NCBI RefSeq assembly: GCF_020991455.1
Contig: NZ_JAJMOX010000001.1
Coordinates: 1 to 64,000 of the forward strand
From: Flavobacterium sp. JAS
Lineage (GTDB): Bacteria > Bacteroidota > Bacteroidia > Flavobacteriales > Flavobacteriaceae
Direction: 5' to 3'
DNA: 64,000 nt
A model generated the notes under the pieces. That model was given only the letters and a program-made list of their open reading frames with translations, searched no databases and was not told the origin of the DNA. Of the stretch, positions 1-7,863 are shown piece after piece (positions within the stretch are counted from its first letter, which is position 1; each line of letters opens with the position of its first letter). The position numbers were made by a program, and so were the translations under genes.

Positions 1-132
1 TTGGAAACTTCCTATAAAAAACAAATTGTATTTCAGCAGGAAATGAAAGGGAGCGCCGAAATTGTAACCGAAGATTTACGATTGATAGAGAGAATTTTGT
101 ATCAGTTTAAAAGTATTTTCGAGCAAGTTTAA
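1..132 (+). CDS. HlyD-family secretion protein, C-terminal fragment
   Basis: An open frame runs from the window edge to TAA at 130-132 and encodes 43 residues. The segment has the look of the end of a bacteriocin/type I secretion membrane-fusion protein of the HlyD family: the fragment reads EMKGSAEIVTEDLRLIERIL and ends in a short amphipathic helix. In that family this stretch follows the periplasmic beta-barrel adaptor domain. The start and most of the gene lie upstream of the window, so the partner ABC transporter cannot be seen. Family assignment rests on recall of the C-terminal motif only and is moderate. Confidence 0.6.
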   Translation: METSYKKQIVFQQEMKGSAEIVTEDLRLIERILYQFKSIFEQV

Positions 133-174
133 AATTAACCATAACTATTTAACTAACCATAACCGTTTTTTCGA

Positions 175-1815
175 ATGAAGAAAATTTTTCTTTTAGTTCT
201 TGTTTTATTATTTCAAATTTCTTTTTCAAAACCAATAACCGAAACCCAAAAATTAGCCGCAACCTGCAAAATTTGGGGCTTTCTAAAATATTATCATCCA
301 AATGTGGCTGACGGGAGCAAAAATTGGGATGAACAATTATTTCAGGTTTTACCAAAAATTGAAGAAGCGCAATCGGCAGAAGCATTTTCTTTAGTGATCG
401 AAAACTGGATTACTTCACTAGGAGAGGTAAAAGCATATAAAACTGAAAAACCTGCTTCAAAAGTAAATTACTTTGATAAAAATTTCGATTTGTTGTGGAT
501 CTCAAAGAATGATTTATTCTCAAAATCACTTTCAAAAAAACTAAAATTTATTGAAGAAAACAGAATTCAGGGAAAGCAATATTATTATACATCAGATCCT
601 TATATAAAAGTTCAAAACGAAGTTAAATATCCTGATTTCAAATGGACAGATAAGAATCTTCGATTATTAGCCTTGTTTAGATATTGGAATCAAATGGAAT
701 ATTTTTTTCCTTACAAATATAAAATGGATCAAAAATGGGATGCTGTTTTAACCGAAATGCTTCCAAAATTTGTAACTACTGAATCAGAGATGGATTTTGT
801 TTTGGCAATGCGTGAAATTTCAATAAAATTAGACGACACTCATGCTTCTACTTCTACAAATAAGCTTTATGATTATTTTGGAGATAAATTTGTTGCTTTT
901 GATGTTGCATTTATTGACAACAAGGCTGTTGTTGTCAAGTTTAAAAATGATTCATTGGCTAAAAATGACGATGTTAGAGTTGGAGATGTCATCACAAAAG
1001 TAAATGGAAAAACCGTTGCTGATTTAATTAATCAAAATCTTAAATATGCGGAAGGATCAAACGAACCTGCAATTTTAAAAAATATTTATTGGGCTGTTTT
1101 TAATGGAAAAACAGAGTCGATCGAAATTGAATTTAGCAGAGAAAACAAGACTTCAGGAAAAACAATTAAAAGATATAAATATCGTGATTTAAGGATTCAA
1201 TTTCCAGATAAAGAAAAATGGAAACTTTTGAAAAACAACATCGGATATATTGATGTTGAATCAATTAACGAAAAAGAACTTCCTGGTGTTATGAAGCAAT
1301 TTAAGAACACAACAGCTATTATTTATGATGCGAGACATTATCCTCAGGAACCTAATATTGAAGAAGCTCTTGCAGAATATTTATATCCGGAAAATAAAGC
1401 TTATGCAAAATTTATTGATGTGGATTTAACTTATCCCGGACGTTTTATTTGGAGAGAGGATCAAAAAACAGGCAAAACAAATCCGGATTATTATAAAGGC
1501 AAGGTAATCATTCTGGAAAATGAATTTACTCAAAGTCACGGAGAACATTTGGTAATGTGCTTGCAGGCTGCTCCAAATGCGACAGTTATTGGAAGCCAAA
1601 CAGCAGGTGCTGATGGTGGAGTTTGCAAATATGAAATTATAAAAGGGTACAATACAGTATTTACCGGTTTTGGTATCTTTTATCCAAATGGAAAAGAAAC
1701 ACAACGTATTGGTATTGTTCCTGATATTGAGATAAAACCAACTATTTTAGGTATTCAACAAGGTAAAGATGAGGCTTTGGAGCGAGCGATTCTTTTTGTT
1801 AAGAATGGAGAATAA
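175..1815 (+). CDS. S41 family (C-terminal processing type) peptidase, exported
   Basis: Predicted 546-residue serine protease. It begins with a hydrophobic signal peptide (about residues 1-18, ending in SFS-K). An N-terminal helical region with WGFLKYYHP is followed by a PDZ-like segment around residues 260-285 (VGDVITKVNGK). The S41 core carries the nucleophile region TQSHGE, with Ser454 as likely nucleophile, and then IGSQTAGADGG, which fits the conserved oxyanion/core strand of the family. It probably cleaves peptides or denatured proteins in the periplasm; the substrate is unknown. The start is the first ATG and gives a complete signal peptide. The gene converges on trmN6, with a perfect hairpin at 1851-1879 between them. 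Confidence 0.85.
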   Translation: MKKIFLLVLVLLFQISFSKPITETQKLAATCKIWGFLKYYHPNVADGSKNWDEQLFQVLPKIEEAQSAEAFSLVIENWITSLGEVKAYKTEKPASKVNYFDKNFDLLWISKNDLFSKSLSKKLKFIEENRIQGKQYYYTSDPYIKVQNEVKYPDFKWTDKNLRLLALFRYWNQMEYFFPYKYKMDQKWDAVLTEMLPKFVTTESEMDFVLAMREISIKLDDTHASTSTNKLYDYFGDKFVAFDVAFIDNKAVVVKFKNDSLAKNDDVRVGDVITKVNGKTVADLINQNLKYAEGSNEPAILKNIYWAVFNGKTESIEIEFSRENKTSGKTIKRYKYRDLRIQFPDKEKWKLLKNNIGYIDVESINEKELPGVMKQFKNTTAIIYDARHYPQEPNIEEALAEYLYPENKAYAKFIDVDLTYPGRFIWREDQKTGKTNPDYYKGKVIILENEFTQSHGEHLVMCLQAAPNATVIGSQTAGADGGVCKYEIIKGYNTVFTGFGIFYPNGKETQRIGIVPDIEIKPTILGIQQGKDEALERAILFVKNGE

Positions 1816-1850
1816 TTAATATTTAAAAAATAACGGATTTTTAAGGTAAC

Positions 1851-1879
1851 CTTTGACAAAGTTCTAAACTTTGTCAAAG
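1851..1879. repeat. Perfect 13-bp hairpin, TTTGTCAAAGTT family, likely bidirectional terminator
   Basis: Arms 1851-1863 (CTTTGACAAAGTT) and 1867-1879 are exact reverse complements around a 3-base loop. It lies between the converging S41 peptidase and trmN6 genes. A longer copy of the same palindrome occurs at 43180-43212, so this is a dispersed repeat as well as a probable terminator. Confidence 0.8.
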
Positions 1880-1885
1880 ATGCTT

Positions 1886-2593
1886 TTACATCTTCAAATA
1901 AAATTCTTTCGTCAATTCAATATATTCGGGAGTATAAACGTGTCTGTCGATTTCGATAATTAATTCATCGATTTCAATTTCAGAGGTTTCATTTCGGCTA
2001 AAAGCCAATAAACTGCGTTTGATTTCAGATTTTGGAGTTCCTTTTACTCTTGTAATTTTGGTTGGATATAATTCTGATTCTTTAGCTAAAGCGATAAAAT
2101 TTTCTTCTTCTTTAAATGGAATAATTAAAGCAAATATTCCGTTTTCAGAAAGTAGTAAATCGGCAGCTTCTATTAATTCCTCAAATGGCATTGCATCTTG
2201 AAAACGTGCTAAATCACGTTGCTCATTATCTGTTTTATAATCTTCAGCATAGAATGGAGGATTAGAAACAATCAAATCGTATTCGTCTTCCGGTTCTTCA
2301 ATAAACTCATCTAAACCGGCATGAAAACAGAATAAACGATCTCCCCAAGGTGAGTTTTCAAAGTTTTCTACAGCTTGTTCATAGGCATCTTCGTCAATTT
2401 CAAGAGCGTCAATTTGTTGAGCATGAGTTCGTTGAGAAAGCATTAGAGCAATAATCCCGGTTCCTGCACCAACATCTAAAATACTAAACGGATTGTGATT
2501 TATCGGAGCCCAGGCGCCAAGTAAAACACCATCGGTTCCTATTTTCATAGCGGTTTTGTCTTGTTTTACAGAAAATTGCTTAAACTGAAACAT
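1886..2593 (-). CDS. trmN6: tRNA1(Val) (adenine(37)-N6)-methyltransferase
   Basis: A 235-residue class I SAM-dependent methyltransferase of the YfiC/TrmN6 type, which methylates N6 of A37 in tRNA1-Val. The N-terminus reads FKQFSVKQDKTAMKIGTDG, typical of the family. The SAM-binding motif DVGAGTG is at residues 40-46, and the N6-adenine motif NPPF at 111-114 would stack and orient the adenine. Length matches the bacterial family (about 235-245). It is read in the same direction as rimM and rpsP upstream but is separated from rimM by 90 bases holding an inverted repeat, so co-transcription is uncertain. Confidence 0.88.
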   Translation of the reverse strand: MFQFKQFSVKQDKTAMKIGTDGVLLGAWAPINHNPFSILDVGAGTGIIALMLSQRTHAQQIDALEIDEDAYEQAVENFENSPWGDRLFCFHAGLDEFIEEPEDEYDLIVSNPPFYAEDYKTDNEQRDLARFQDAMPFEELIEAADLLLSENGIFALIIPFKEEENFIALAKESELYPTKITRVKGTPKSEIKRSLLAFSRNETSEIEIDELIIEIDRHVYTPEYIELTKEFYLKM

Positions 2594-2619
2594 TTTGATT
2601 TATGATTATAGGTTAATAA

Positions 2620-2658
2620 TTGGGTTTTTTAGAAATTAAATATAATCTAAAAATCCAA
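2620..2658. repeat. Imperfect inverted repeat, AATCTAAAAATC family
   Basis: TTGGGTTTTTTAGA (2620-2632 region) pairs with TCTAAAAATCCAA (2646-2658) with about one mismatch. Related direct copies (ATCTAAGAAGTCTAAAAACC) follow to about 2683. It fills the gap between rimM and trmN6, which share a direction. Confidence 0.55.
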
Positions 2659-2683
2659 CAATCTAAGAAGTCTAAAAACCTAA

Positions 2684-3208
2684 TTAAAGGTACATTTCAA
2701 CAAGCCCTTCTGGCAAATTCATAATTACCTTTTTATTCTCACGATCAATTTTTACAAGGAAATGGTCGATCATCGGAATTAACATTTCGACTTCGCCATT
2801 CAAAACTTCAAAAAGAGGTTGGGCTGTAGTATCGTTTACGGCAACAATTTTCCCAAAAACACCTACTCGTTGATCTTCAATTTCAAAACCTATTACTTCG
2901 TGGAAATAAAATTTGTTACCGGAAAGTTTTGGTAACATATTTAAAGGAAGATAAATTGCATTGCCCATAATAGCATCTGCATCTTCTTCGGTATTCATAT
3001 CTTCAAAACGAATTCTAAGAAAGTCGTTTTTGTGTAGCGAGCTTTTTTCAATAAAAAAAGGAACCAAGTGTTTGTTGCATTCAACAAACACTGATTCCAA
3101 GTTTTCGTATAACTCAGGTTCGTCCGTGTCTAAATAAGCCAGAACTTCACCTTTGAAACTAAATTTTTTAGCGATTTTACCTAAATAAAAACATTCTTCT
3201 TTACGCAT
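2684..3208 (-). CDS. rimM: Ribosome maturation factor RimM
   Basis: A 174-residue protein matching RimM, which binds S19 and assists 30S head assembly and 16S rRNA maturation. It opens with CFYLGKIAKKFSFKGEVLAY, the typical N-terminal RimM barrel entry. The C-terminal PRC-barrel part contains VIGFEIEDQRVG and ends with the family signature MNLPEGLVEMYL. It starts 15 bases after rpsP on the same strand, the usual bacterial rpsP-rimM arrangement, so the pair is very likely one transcript. Confidence 0.95.
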   Translation of the reverse strand: MRKEECFYLGKIAKKFSFKGEVLAYLDTDEPELYENLESVFVECNKHLVPFFIEKSSLHKNDFLRIRFEDMNTEEDADAIMGNAIYLPLNMLPKLSGNKFYFHEVIGFEIEDQRVGVFGKIVAVNDTTAQPLFEVLNGEVEMLIPMIDHFLVKIDRENKKVIMNLPEGLVEMYL

Positions 3209-3223
3209 TCTCGCTAAATATAA

Positions 3224-3796
3224 TTATGCTTCAGTTGTTTCGTTATTTTCTTCAGCAGCAGGAGCTTCTTCAGTAGCAGCTTCCGCTTCAACTTCAGCAA
3301 CTTCTTCTTCAACTGCAGGAGTTGCAGCAGCGATAGCGTCAGCTTCAGCCTGAGCTGCAGCAGCTAAACGTTTAGCGTTAACTTCTTGTTCTGCTTTAAA
3401 AGCTTTAGCTTTTGCATCAGCTTGCGCTTTTGTTAAACCGTCTTTTTTAGCATCAACTTTTCCAGCTTTAGCTTCTAACCAAGCAGCTAATTTTGCATCA
3501 GCTTGCTCTTGAGTTAAAGCACCTTTACGAATACCTCCATCAAGGTGGTGTTTCAATAAAGCACCTTTGTAAGAAAGAATTGCTTTAGCAGTATCAGTTG
3601 GTTGTGCACCATTGTGTAACCATTTAACTGCACTATCAAGGTTTAAGTCGATAGTTGCTGGGTTTGTGTTTGGATTGTAAGTACCGATTTTCTCTAAGTA
3701 TTTACCATCTCTTTTTGAGCGTGCATCTGCAGCTACAACCCAGTAAAAAGGTTTTCCTTTTTTACCGTGTCTTTGTAATCTAATTTTTACTGACAT
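3224..3796 (-). CDS. rpsP: 30S ribosomal protein S16 with long acidic/Ala-rich tail
   Basis: The first 80 or so residues are a standard S16 (MSVKIRLQRHGKKGKPFYW, then DGKYLEKIGTYNPNTNP), which helps fold the 16S 5' domain. After that the protein continues for about 100 residues: a Lys/Ala/Gln-rich helical part followed by an acidic Glu/Ala-rich end (AEEAPAAEENNETTEA). The total of 190 residues is about twice E. coli S16; extended S16 proteins are familiar in Bacteroidota. First gene of the rpsP-rimM unit. A TATCTTTG -7 element lies about 50 bases upstream. Confidence 0.95.
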   Translation of the reverse strand: MSVKIRLQRHGKKGKPFYWVVAADARSKRDGKYLEKIGTYNPNTNPATIDLNLDSAVKWLHNGAQPTDTAKAILSYKGALLKHHLDGGIRKGALTQEQADAKLAAWLEAKAGKVDAKKDGLTKAQADAKAKAFKAEQEVNAKRLAAAAQAEADAIAAATPAVEEEVAEVEAEAATEEAPAAEENNETTEA

Positions 3797-3815
3797 AATC
3801 GTATGATTAAATTTT

Positions 3816-3830
3816 GAGGTACTCGACCTC
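3816..3830 (-). other. Small hairpin in the rpsP 5' leader
   Basis: GAGGT (3816-3820) pairs with ACCTC (3826-3830) around a 5-base loop, within the predicted untranslated leader of rpsP. It may only be structural; a regulatory role is not shown. Confidence 0.3.
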
Positions 3831-3845
3831 TGTTAATTAAGGGCG

Positions 3846-3853
3846 CAAAGATA
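3846..3853 (-). promoter_or_regulatory. Probable -7 element of rpsP-rimM promoter
   Basis: Read on the minus strand this is TATCTTTG, matching the Bacteroidota TAnnTTTG consensus. A TTTG lies farther upstream but the gap (about 25) is longer than the usual 19-20, so only the -7 box is convincing. Confidence 0.5.
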
Positions 3854-3967
3854 TAATTTTTTTGTGAATAATGCGTTTCAAACTTTATTAATTATGTCGA
3901 AAATAGATTTTTGTTCATTTTTTGCCGTTTTTAACTCCGTTTTTTAAATTATATATCTTAAATGCGG

Positions 3968-3975
3968 TATTTTTG
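3968..3975 (+). promoter_or_regulatory. Possible -7 element upstream of lipoprotein gene
   Basis: TATTTTTG fits TAnnTTTG. It lies 18 bases before the ATG at 3994, which supports that start over the in-frame ATG at 3922. No TTG is found at the usual -33 distance. Confidence 0.4.
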
Positions 3976-3993
3976 CTCCAAATTCATTCTAAT

Positions 3994-4485
3994 ATGAAAA
4001 AATATTTTTACTTAATATCATTTGTCTTATTACTAACATCTTGCACTGAAGATGTGAAATTCAATAATCCGGCGTTTCAAAGTTTAAAAGACAATGTTTT
4101 TTGGAGAGCTAATGCTTATAAAGCTTATAGTGGAGATGGCGGCACTATGATTATAGAAGGTTCTTTGGGATATGAAAAAGTATTATTGCAAACAGCATCT
4201 CCAATGAAAGGGACTTATCTTCTTGGTGTTAATGATGCTTCGAAAGCGATTTATTCTAATACGTTTCCTGCTCAGTTTGTAGCATTTTCTACAGGTACAA
4301 AAGGAGTAGACGGACAGATTGTTATTACAGAATATAATTTAGAAAATAAGACAATTTCCGGGACATTTAAGTTTAATGCTATAAACGAAAACATAAATGA
4401 TACTGAAAATCCAAAGATCACTTTTACCGAGGGTGTTTTTTATAAAGTTCCAATTCAGTTTAGTGAGATAACGAATCATTTGTAA
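3994..4485 (+). CDS. Outer-membrane-type lipoprotein of unknown function (DUF6252-like)
   Basis: A 163-residue protein with a lipoprotein signal peptide: MKKYFYLISFVLLLTSC, with Cys17 as the lipidated residue. The mature part begins TEDVKFNNPAFQSLKDNVFW and has alternating beta strands with GTYLLG. That pattern recalls small DUF6252-type Bacteroidota lipoproteins, but I recognise it only loosely and no function is known. An in-frame ATG at 3922 would add 24 residues and bury the signal peptide, and the probable -7 box lies after it, so 3994 is preferred. It stands alone between the divergent rpsP operon and the RRM gene. Confidence 0.75.
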   Translation: MKKYFYLISFVLLLTSCTEDVKFNNPAFQSLKDNVFWRANAYKAYSGDGGTMIIEGSLGYEKVLLQTASPMKGTYLLGVNDASKAIYSNTFPAQFVAFSTGTKGVDGQIVITEYNLENKTISGTFKFNAINENINDTENPKITFTEGVFYKVPIQFSEITNHL

Positions 4486-4584
4486 TTTCATTTGCGATGG
4501 ATTGATTTTGTTACTTTTTGATTTTTTAAATCAAAATAAAAACATAAATAAACTAATATATAGTAGATTAGAGAAAAATAAGAC

Positions 4585-4592
4585 TACATTTG
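4585..4592 (+). promoter_or_regulatory. Probable -7 element for the RRM protein gene
   Basis: TACATTTG matches TAnnTTTG and lies 24 bases before the ATG at 4617. No TTG sits at the standard -33 distance. Confidence 0.42.
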
Positions 4593-4616
4593 CTACATTA
4601 TTATAAATAAGTACAT

Positions 4617-4976
4617 ATGAACATTTTTGTTGGAAGCCTTCCATTCAGTATTGAGGAAGCAGATTTAAGAGAGTCTTTCGAGGCTTACGGAGCAGTAGAT
4701 TCAGTTAAAATCATTACTGATAAATTTACAGGAAGAAGCAAAGGTTTTGGTTTTGTTGAGATGCCAAACGACGCTGAAGCTCAAAAAGCAATTGATGAAT
4801 TGAACGGAGCTACTGTTCAAGGTCGTGCAATTGTTGTTAATAAATCTGAGCCAAAGCCTGAAGGTGAAAGAAGAAGCTTCAACAATAACAGCCGTGGTGG
4901 AGATTCACGCGGAGGTTATGGTGGAGGAAACAACCGTGGTGGAAATGACCGTGGTGGTAACAGAGGAGGATATTAA
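4617..4976 (+). CDS. RRM-type RNA-binding protein with Gly/Arg-rich tail
   Basis: A 119-residue protein made of one RNA recognition motif (residues 1-80) and a disordered tail. RNP2 is IFVGSLP near the N-terminus, and RNP1 is KGFGFVEM around residue 42; aromatic residues in these contact single-stranded RNA. The tail (about residues 85-119) is built of RGG/GGN repeats such as NNRGGNDRGGNRGGY, like eukaryotic glycine-rich RNA-binding proteins. Bacterial relatives are common in Bacteroidota and cyanobacteria and are often cold-induced; the RNA targets here are unknown. It is monocistronic, with a strong terminator at 4996-5028. Confidence 0.92.
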   Translation: MNIFVGSLPFSIEEADLRESFEAYGAVDSVKIITDKFTGRSKGFGFVEMPNDAEAQKAIDELNGATVQGRAIVVNKSEPKPEGERRSFNNNSRGGDSRGGYGGGNNRGGNDRGGNRGGY

Positions 4977-4995
4977 TATTTTTTTCTAAATATAT

Positions 4996-5028
4996 AAAAG
5001 GGATCAATGTAAATTGATCCCTTTTTTT
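4996..5028 (+). terminator. Intrinsic terminator of the RRM gene
   Basis: GGGATCAAT (5000-5008) and ATTGATCCC (5013-5021) form a perfect 9-bp stem with a GTAA loop. It is followed by TTTTTTT and extended by A/T pairs, 20 bases after the stop codon. Confidence 0.92.
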
Positions 5029-5055
5029 ATGCCGTAAATTTTGTTTCAGGTTTTA

Positions 5056-5106
5056 TTTGTTTCAAGTTTCAAGTTGGAAAACCTGAAACTTGAAACCTGA
5101 AACAAA
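5056..5106. repeat. Two-block inverted repeat between converging genes
   Basis: TTTGTTTC (5056-5063) pairs with GAAACAAA (5099-5106), and TTTCAAGTT (5067-5075) pairs with AACTTGAAA (5087-5095). It lies just after leuB on the minus strand, so it may end leucine operon transcription. The TTTCAAG/CTTGAAA unit is repeated in direct orientation within each arm. Confidence 0.7.
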
Positions 5107-5116
5107 CAAAAATTAA

Positions 5117-6178
5117 CTATAAGTTAGCTACAAGCCAATCTCCAACTTCGCTGGTTTTGTAAGCTTTAGTTCCTTTTGCAGCTAAATCTTCTGTAACTAT
5201 TCCTTGCTCTAATGATTTGTTTACAACGGCTCTGATAGCTTCGGCTTCGTCTTTTAGTCCAAAAGCATCTTCGAACATCATTGCCGCAGATAAAATAGTT
5301 GCCAACGGATTTGCAATATTTAATCCTGTTGCCTGAGGGTAAGATCCGTGGATTGGTTCGTATAACGAAGTATGTTCTCCAACAGAAGCAGAAGGCATTA
5401 ATCCCATAGAACCAGAAATTACAGAAGCTTCATCAGTTAAGATATCTCCAAATAAGTTTTCTGTAATCAATACATCATAAGAGTTTGGCCATTGAACCAA
5501 ACGCATCGCAACAGCATCAACAAACTCGTAAGAAACAGTAACTTCCGGATAATCTTTTTCCATTGCCTGAACCGTTTCTCTCCACAAACGTGAAGTTTCC
5601 AGAACGTTAGCTTTATCAACGCAACATAATTTTTTGCTACGAGTCATCGCTAATTCAAAACCTTTTTTAGCCAAACGTTGAACTTCGGCTCTTGTGTAAA
5701 CACAGTTGTCAAAAGCAGTTTCTCCGTCGTCTCTTCTTCCTTTTTCTCCAAAGTAGATTCCACCTGTTAATTCTCTTAAGAAAACCAAATCAGTTCCTTC
5801 GATTCTTTCTCTTTTTAAAGGAGAATTGTCAATTAAAGAAGGAAATGTAAAGGTCGGGCGTACGTTAGCGAACAATCCTAATTTTTTACGCATCAACAAT
5901 AATCCCTGCTCCGGACGAACTGGTGCGCTTGGATCGTTATCATATTTCGGGTGACCAATTGCTCCAAATAAAACAGCATCAGCAGCCATACAAATTTCGT
6001 GAGTTTCGTCAGGATAAGGAACTCCAACGGCATCGATAGCACATGCTCCTGTAAGAGCCGGTGTCCAGGTTATTTCGTGATTGAATTTTTTTGCAATAGC
6101 ATCAGATACTTTTACAGCTTCATTAATTACCTCAGGACCAATTCCGTCTCCTGCTAAAAGGGCTATGTTAAATTTCAT
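5117..6178 (-). CDS. leuB: 3-isopropylmalate dehydrogenase
   Basis: A 353-residue enzyme (E. coli 363) that oxidises and decarboxylates 3-isopropylmalate to 2-oxoisocaproate with NAD, the third step of leucine synthesis. It starts MKFNIALLAGDGIGPEV, the family N-terminus. It carries the substrate loop GLFANVRP, the active-site lysine/tyrosine region and the metal/NAD signature FGDILTDEASVISGSMGLMP. It is the last gene of the leuC-leuD-methyltransferase-LeuA-leuB row, all on the minus strand. A gap of 121 bases with an inverted repeat separates it from the LeuA-like gene. Confidence 0.96.
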   Translation of the reverse strand: MKFNIALLAGDGIGPEVINEAVKVSDAIAKKFNHEITWTPALTGACAIDAVGVPYPDETHEICMAADAVLFGAIGHPKYDNDPSAPVRPEQGLLLMRKKLGLFANVRPTFTFPSLIDNSPLKRERIEGTDLVFLRELTGGIYFGEKGRRDDGETAFDNCVYTRAEVQRLAKKGFELAMTRSKKLCCVDKANVLETSRLWRETVQAMEKDYPEVTVSYEFVDAVAMRLVQWPNSYDVLITENLFGDILTDEASVISGSMGLMPSASVGEHTSLYEPIHGSYPQATGLNIANPLATILSAAMMFEDAFGLKDEAEAIRAVVNKSLEQGIVTEDLAAKGTKAYKTSEVGDWLVANL

Positions 6179-6202
6179 TTTTTTTTAAGTATTTTGTTTG
6201 TT

Positions 6203-6291
6203 ATTTAGGTTCAAAGAGGTAAAGGTTCAAAGGCTCAAAGTTTAAGGTAACAAAGAGAAAACCTTTGTGCCTTTGTTACTCTGAACCTTTG
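6203..6291. repeat. Inverted repeat of the AAAGGTTCAAAG family inside the leu operon
   Basis: AAAGGTTCA (6221-6229) pairs with TGAACCTTT (6282-6290), and GTAACAAAG (6247-6255) pairs with CTTTGTTAC (6271-6279). Short CAAAG units recur between. A half copy of the family is at 47509-47544. It fills the leuA-like/leuB gap. Confidence 0.7.
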
Positions 6292-6299
6292 TCCCTATA

Positions 6300-7820
6300 T
6301 TAAGGAATCACATTCAACATTTTTTGGGTTGCGATAATAGCTGCAACCGTTTGATCTGAATCTAATCCTCTTGTTTTAAATTCTTTTCCGTTGTTTGTCC
6401 AGGTTATGATGGTTTCGCATAATGCATCAGAGCTACTTCCTGGTGGAATTCTAACAGCATAATCAATCAATTTTGGGAGTGTTAGTTTTTTACTTTTATA
6501 AATTTTGGATAATGCATTCATAAAAGCATCAAACTGACCGTCGCCTTGTGCATTTTCTTCGATGATTTCGTCATCAATTTTTAGAAGTAAAGTTGTAGAC
6601 GGACGCATTCCTTTTGAGTGCATTAATACATACGACTCAATTGTAATTTTATCTTGATAAGTATGACTGTCCAAAACATCTGAAATAATGTATGGAAGGT
6701 CTTCTTTGGTAACGGTTTCTTTTTTGTCGCCCAATTCGATAATTCTTTGGGTAACCAATTTCAAATCTTCCTGATTTAATTTTAAACCTAATTCCTGAAG
6801 ATTTTTTTCGATATTGGCTTTACCTGAAGTTTTTCCTAAGGCGTATTTTCTTTTTCTCCCGAAACGTTCCGGAAGTAAATCATTAAAATATAAATTGTTT
6901 TTATTATCACCGTCAGCATGGATTCCAGCAGTTTGTGTAAAAACATTGTCACCAACAATTGGCTTGTTGGCAGGAATTCTATATCCTGTAAAGGTTTCGA
7001 CCAGTTTGCTTACCGTATAAAGAGAAGTTTCTTTAATATTGATACTAACTTCTGGTAAATAATCATTTATAACAGCAACCGTGCTTTCAAGTGGTGCGTT
7101 TCCTGCTCGTTCTCCCATTCCGTTTACGGTAACGTGAAGCCCGTTTATGCCTGCTTTTACGGCTTCCATAACATTTGCGATACTTAAATCGTAATCGTTA
7201 TGAGCATGAAAATCAAAATGAATTTGAGGATATCGAGCTCTTATTTTTGAAAGAAATTCAAAAGTTAAAGATGGAATTAAAACGCCTAAAGTATCAGGAA
7301 GTAAAATTCTTTTAACCGGTTGAGTGGCTAAGAAATCCAGAAATTGAAAAACATATTCAGGAGAATTTCGCATTCCGTTGCTCCAGTCTTCCAGGTAAAC
7401 ATTCGTTTCAATATTATTTTCTTTCGCTAAAGCAATGATTTGTGCAATTTCAGCAAAGTGTTGCTCTGGAGTTTTCTTTAATTGATGTGTCAAGTGATTC
7501 ATTGAACCTTTGGTCAACAAATTTTGAACTTTAGCTCCAGCTTTTTTCATCCATTCTATTGAAACGCCTCCGTCTACAAACGAAAGTACTTCAATACGAT
7601 TAATATAACCTTTCTCGGTTGCCCAAGTTGTAATGCCTTTTACTGCTTGAAATTCTCCTTCGCTTACGCGAGCCGAAGCAATTTCGATCCTATCAATATT
7701 TAATTCCTCCAACAACAATTGCGCAATGGTTAGTTTTTCTGCAGCAGAAAATGATACTCCAGAGGTTTGTTCACCATCACGGAGCGTCGTATCCATTATT
7801 TCAATTTTTCTTTTTTCCAT
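6300..7820 (-). CDS. 2-isopropylmalate synthase / citramalate synthase family enzyme
   Basis: A 506-residue HMGL-like acyltransferase that condenses acetyl-CoA with a 2-oxo acid. The TIM barrel starts with DTTLRDGEQTSG (residues 10-21, general base and metal Asp). It carries the metal motif HAHND (His205, His207) and VNGMGERAGNAPLE (about 232-245). Residues from about 380 to 506 form a LeuA-type allosteric/dimer domain (LMHSKGMRPSTTLL...PPGSSSDALCETI). Position between leuD and leuB argues for 2-isopropylmalate synthase, the first leucine step. Sequence alone does not exclude (R)-citramalate synthase, which feeds isoleucine through the same LeuCD and LeuB, so I leave the symbol open. Confidence 0.85.
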   Translation of the reverse strand: MEKRKIEIMDTTLRDGEQTSGVSFSAAEKLTIAQLLLEELNIDRIEIASARVSEGEFQAVKGITTWATEKGYINRIEVLSFVDGGVSIEWMKKAGAKVQNLLTKGSMNHLTHQLKKTPEQHFAEIAQIIALAKENNIETNVYLEDWSNGMRNSPEYVFQFLDFLATQPVKRILLPDTLGVLIPSLTFEFLSKIRARYPQIHFDFHAHNDYDLSIANVMEAVKAGINGLHVTVNGMGERAGNAPLESTVAVINDYLPEVSINIKETSLYTVSKLVETFTGYRIPANKPIVGDNVFTQTAGIHADGDNKNNLYFNDLLPERFGRKRKYALGKTSGKANIEKNLQELGLKLNQEDLKLVTQRIIELGDKKETVTKEDLPYIISDVLDSHTYQDKITIESYVLMHSKGMRPSTTLLLKIDDEIIEENAQGDGQFDAFMNALSKIYKSKKLTLPKLIDYAVRIPPGSSSDALCETIITWTNNGKEFKTRGLDSDQTVAAIIATQKMLNVIP

Positions 7821-7863
7821 ATTGATTTTCTATATTTCTTTAAAAAGTGAATTATAGTTATTT

